Shown here in pieces: positions 8,033 through 10,516 of a stretch of 10,516 nt of DNA. A program made the translations under genes and the position numbers. The stretch is from Saprospiraceae bacterium. Lineage in GTDB: Bacteria; Bacteroidota; Bacteroidia; Chitinophagales; Saprospiraceae. Position 1 is the first letter of the stretch; each line of letters starts with the position of its first letter. The DNA is taken from positions 1 to 10,516 of the forward strand of contig JADKAS010000012.1 in assembly GCA_016715245.1 (NCBI GenBank), written 5' to 3'. The notes beneath the pieces are model-generated. The model was not told the DNA's origin. It worked only from the letters and a program-made list of their open reading frames with translations, and did not search any database.

Positions 8033-8440
8033 GTGATGACGGAAGAATTCACCTTAACGTCGGATGAAGGCAAAACCTGGACAGAAGTCACTTCTCCACT
8101 TATGCCCAAATACCTGATGATCAATAGTATTGAACCGGGCAAATTTGACCCGGCAGTTTGTTACATTGCAGGTACTATGTACAAAACAGGTGATTACACT
8201 CCCTATCTGTTTAAGACGGAAGATTACGGTAAAACCTGGATAAAAATCACAAAAGGTATAGGAGAAGAACATTTTACAAGAGTGGTGCGTGAGGATACGG
8301 AAGTAAAAGGATTATTGTATGCCGGAACGGAATATGGTATGTATATATCCTATGACGATGGGACCAACTGGACAAGTTTTCAAAAAAACCTTCCTTTGGT
8401 ACCCGTTACCGATCTGGTGGTTAAAACCAATATCTCATAG
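8033..8440 (+). CDS. Third in-frame piece of the sortilin-like protein
   Basis: The correct frame runs from TSDEGKTW at about 8057 to VTDLVVKTN near 8432, with Asp-boxes at 8213 (KTEDYGKTW) and 8348 (SYDDGTNW) and the block TRVVREDTEVKGLLYAGTEYG. The first eight codons, from the ATG at 8036-8038, are out of frame, since GLIWVGSDDGRIHL belongs to the adjacent frame, so that ATG is not a real start. The protein goes on as LIAATQEG and then RSLWMIDDLHIIRQ in other frames. Confidence 0.7.
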   Translation: MMTEEFTLTSDEGKTWTEVTSPLMPKYLMINSIEPGKFDPAVCYIAGTMYKTGDYTPYLFKTEDYGKTWIKITKGIGEEHFTRVVREDTEVKGLLYAGTEYGMYISYDDGTNWTSFQKNLPLVPVTDLVVKTNIS

Positions 8441-9091
8441 CCGCCACCCAGGAAGGAGTTTATGGATGATCGATGATTTGCATATTATCAGACAGTCAAT
8501 CTCTGCTGACAAATCTACAACTATTTATACAAACGGCAGATGTATACAGGTAGGCGGCACTCAAAACAAAGAAATTAAACAGGCAGGGGCCAATCATGCC
8601 GGAGGTGTCTCCACGCATTTTTTTCTTCCACAATTTGATGAAAAAAGGACACGATAGTCCTCACTTATCTCACCAACCATGGTGATTCCATAAGGTCTTT
8701 CAGTTCGCATGCTGAGAAGGATAGTGACAAACTGAAAACAAAAAAGGAAGCAATATGCACATAGGGGATTGGAGATATCCTTCTGCTAAAAATTTGAAGG
8801 TATGATCCTATGGTGGAGTTCATTACGTGGACCTGCCGCCAAAACCGGCGAATATAAAGTCTCCTGAAACTCAACAGTTCTCTTATTGGAACCCAAAACT
8901 TTTTCCAACGTTATTAAAAATCCACTTTCTGAAGGGTGGGAAAAGGATATTTCAGATCAGTTTGATTTTATTCAGTCCATCAACAAAAAATTGATGAAGC
9001 CCATCAGGCCATTATCGACATCAGAGACATGAAAATACAGTTGACATCGTACAATGAAAAAGTGGATGATGCGGAAGAAGTCTTTATAAAA

Positions 9092-9386
9092 ACATAGATT
9101 CCTTGGCAAATGATATTGAAAATCAACTGTATCAGACCAAAAACCGAAGTGGCCAGGATGCGCTGAATTTTCCGATCAGACTTACCAATAAACTGGCACA
9201 TATCAATGCTCTTATTGATATGGAGGTCAACGATTTTCCACCTACGGCCTCGATGCTTAGAAGTATGGGGATAGAATTGGTGCAGGCGTTGGATACTTAT
9301 GTAAAAACTGGTACGCTGTAAGAAATGAAATGATTGCGACATTAAACAAAATGATTGATGATAAATCTTTAAAACCATTATACTAA
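9092..9386 (+). CDS. C-terminal end of the sortilin-like protein
   Basis: This is the most conserved C-terminal block, NIDSLANDIENQLYQTKNRS then GQDALNFPIRLTNKLAHINA, a helical region shared by this family. One frame ends at a stop at 9321 (VKTGTL). A shift near 9318 gives VRNEMIATLNKMIDDKSLKP then LY and a stop at 9386, which matches the usual family ending and marks the true end of the gene. Confidence 0.7.
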
Positions 9387-9697
9387 AAACTAACAAAAAA
9401 TAACCAGTTAAATAAATATTTGGAATGGTTAGTAGTAACACTATAAAAATATTCTTACAATTTTTAGATTCATAGCGGTAACTTTTCCATAAAAAATCTT
9501 GTTGAAACATAGTAAAGGTTTGATGAAAATTTTAGTAAAAGGACCAACAATATCTTGGATTTTTTAAAAAAATGATTCAATAAAATCTTAAATTATTTTT
9601 ACACATCAAGTTTTTGCTACATTTGTAGAAATTTTTATACATCATCCATATAAATGGAATTTTAATAATCAATTTCAGAAAATAAAAATCAGTAATC
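9387..9697. other. Intergenic spacer between sortilin-like and MbnP-like genes
   Basis: About 310 bp of AT-rich DNA. A 6-bp inverted repeat (TAACCA 9401-9406, TGGTTA 9426-9431) lies just past the sortilin-like stop but lacks a T tract. A small CCAA...TTGG pair near 9544-9558 is followed by a T run, a poor terminator candidate. The -7 element of the next gene is at 9618-9625. No gene is seen. Confidence 0.5.
9618..9625 (+). promoter_or_regulatory. Bacteroidota -7 element for the MbnP-like gene
   Basis: TACATTTG, the same octamer as at 6281, is a full match to TAnnTTTG. It lies 72 bp before the ATG at 9698, so the gene would have a leader of about 65 bases and its own promoter. No convincing -33 TTG is seen. 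Confidence 0.45.
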
Positions 9698-10516
9698 ATG
9701 ACACAATATCTTCAAAAATATTTTGTTATTTTTTCTCATTGATTACTTCCCTTTCATTTGGGCAAAAAAATGTATTTGTCCATTAACCAATATCTTGGAG
9801 GAGAATCTTTTCCATGGGTCAAACCCGGAACCAATGACCTCGGTACAAAATTCAGTATTTCCAGAATGGATTATTTTATATCCTCTATTATCCTTCACCA
9901 TGATGGAGGTGCTCTACCAAAGTCCCTGACAAATACATTTTTGTAACAAAAGGTGAAAAAGTTAAGGAGCTTTTGGGTAGTTTTAATATTGCGGTTCTTG
10001 ATTCCATCATTTTTCTATTGGCGTTGATTCTATCGATAATCATGCTGACCCAACATTTTCAGGCCAGCCAACCATCCGCTGGCACCCAGATCTCCTGATA
10101 TGCATTGGGGATGGGTTGCAGGCTACCGATTTGTCGCTATGGAAGGAAAAACAGGATTTGCCTTGGAATATGATTATGAAATCCATGCTTTGGGTGATCA
10201 ATTGTACCATCCGACGACATTAGTCACCAAAGGAAAAGAACAGATTGGCAAGGCTGAAATCTGAAATAGATGCCAATTATGAACAGGCTTTGAAAGGTAT
10301 TTTTATGGATAGAAATTTATTTAGTCCACGGAAGCAACAAAGAAGCAGGTATTTGATGATTAATTTTAATTTGACAAAGTTTTTAAAGCAACCTCAAAAT
10401 ACTCTTTCCATCCGGGAAGTTGGGTTGATGTGTTTTAAAAGTGTATCCCAATCCGGGTGTAACGGAAATGTACCATATCGTCCTTACGGAAGATCAAACG
10501 ATAAATGCCTGATATA
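9698..10516 (+). pseudogene. MbnP-family (copper-site) periplasmic or secreted protein, frame broken, runs off right edge
   Basis: MbnP proteins, first known beside methanobactin genes, bind copper; some carry a tryptophan oxidised to kynurenine by the dihaem enzyme MbnH. Start ATG 9698 gives MTQYLQKYFVIF then SLITSLSFGQKN, a signal peptide. Then follow LSINQYLGGESFPW, NDLGTKFSISRMDYFISS, HHDGGA, VPDKYIFVTKGEKVKELLG, FNIAVLDSIIF, GVDSIDNHADPT, the family signature NHPLAPRSPDMHWGW with AGYRFVAMEGKTG, EIHALGDQLYHPTTLVTKGK, IDANYEQALKGI, VHGSNKEAG and TLSIREVGL, and finally a T9SS tail. Breaks are near 9740, 9775, 9925, 10015, 10050, 10260, 10320, 10358 and 10435. The family call rests on this ordered set of motifs. 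Copper binding and kynurenine formation are family knowledge, not visible here. The longest readable piece is 9758-9946. Confidence 0.78.
10438..10509 (+). other. Start of a T9SS type A sorting signal
   Basis: In the third frame the tail reads KVYPNPGVTEMYHIVLTEDQ then TINA. The VYPNP motif, followed by alternating hydrophobic residues, is the usual opening of the type A T9SS signal, which leads cargo across the outer membrane. The signal is normally about 70-80 residues, so its rest lies past the edge. A stop at 10510 in this frame is probably another indel. Confidence 0.6.

Larger units (their letters stand above)
6307..9386 (+). pseudogene. Sortilin/VPS10-like Asp-box (BNR) repeat protein, about 1025 residues, frame broken
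   Basis: A secreted beta-propeller protein of the family often annotated as 'VPS10 domain-containing' or 'glycosyl hydrolase (BNR)' in Bacteroidota; substrate and role are not established. The ATG at 6307 gives a signal peptide ending SAFSYAQ. About eleven Asp-boxes follow, among them KTINGGRSW, KSEDAGMTW, RSNDGGKTW, TTDGGETW, TEDEGHTW, TSDEGKTW and KTEDYGKTW. Family landmarks include GPFRGGRS, GATGGGVWK, HGDHHDLWINP, NQPTAQFYRI, NVWPDNPIGHGAEGMKYRF, SPDLTRNEKE and WMIDDLH. A C-terminal part follows (DWRYPSAKN, GMILWW, LYQTKNRSGQDALNFPIRL) and the end is KMIDDKSLKPLY with a stop at 9386. The length matches the family, so little is lost. At least fifteen one-base shifts break it, at about 7008, 7019, 7648, 7700, 7778, 7985, 8015, 8056, 8435, 8453, 8648, 8742, 8795, 8863, 8900, 8987, 9088 and 9318. 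Most touch homopolymers or doubled bases. Confidence 0.88.

Noticed and set aside
8319..8460. Start of an independent gene at 8319
   Set aside because: The first 45 codons are an out-of-frame shadow of the Asp-box region; only the part from about 8453 (LWMIDDLHIIRQ) is real, and it belongs to the sortilin-like protein.
8665..8874. Minus-strand frame of 69 codons
   Set aside because: It is antisense to the stitched sortilin-like segment that holds DWRYPSAKN and GMILWW.
9401..9431. Terminator after the sortilin-like gene
   Set aside because: The inverted repeat has only 6-bp arms, a 19-base loop and no T tract.
9004..9510. Minus-strand frame of 168 codons
   Set aside because: It runs opposite the conserved C-terminal block of the sortilin-like protein, has low-complexity composition and no family resemblance.

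Overview
The window looks like a piece of a Bacteroidota genome, most likely a Saprospiria-like lineage. Three things suggest this: AT-rich DNA; promoter candidates with the Bacteroidota -7 element TAnnTTTG close upstream of genes; and a typical protein set. That set comprises a long secreted PPC/PKD protein ending in the 'conserved repeat' domain that often precedes type IX secretion (T9SS) signals, a sortilin/VPS10-like Asp-box protein, a porin-2-like outer-membrane barrel, a DedA membrane protein and an MbnP-like copper-site protein with a T9SS tail. The genus is my inference.

Layout. 1-3232 (minus) is one very long secreted, adhesin-like protein. It is intact from 3232 to 755, then continues out of frame through two frameshifts and off the left edge. 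3233-4232 is an AT-rich kilobase without a convincing gene, holding two inverted repeats. 4233-4866 (minus) is a broken dedA-family gene. 4891-5885 (minus), directly upstream of it, is a broken outer-membrane beta-barrel gene; the 24-bp gap suggests an operon. 5886-6306 is the divergent control region. 6307-9386 (plus) is a sortilin-like protein with about eleven Asp-boxes, split by at least fifteen indels. 9387-9697 is a spacer. 9698-10516 (plus) is an MbnP-like protein, also split, with its T9SS signal starting at the right edge.

The main feature of the window is its state. Almost every gene can be followed from start to end by moving between frames, with conserved motifs intact and no clear in-frame nonsense codon within the correct frames. 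Most breaks are one-base changes at or near short homopolymers or doubled bases. This fits uncorrected long-read sequence better than old pseudogenes, although the porin-like and DedA genes also seem to lack about 40 and about 15 residues. The pseudogene labels below therefore mean 'frame broken in this sequence' and not 'proven dead gene'.

Apart from the probable porin-dedA pair, the genes are separate transcription units of the cell surface and periplasm. I found no RNA gene, CRISPR array, insertion sequence or defence system, and no convincing undescribed system. The best leads are the MbnP-like gene, whose partner may lie just past the right edge, and the recently duplicated PPC repeats.
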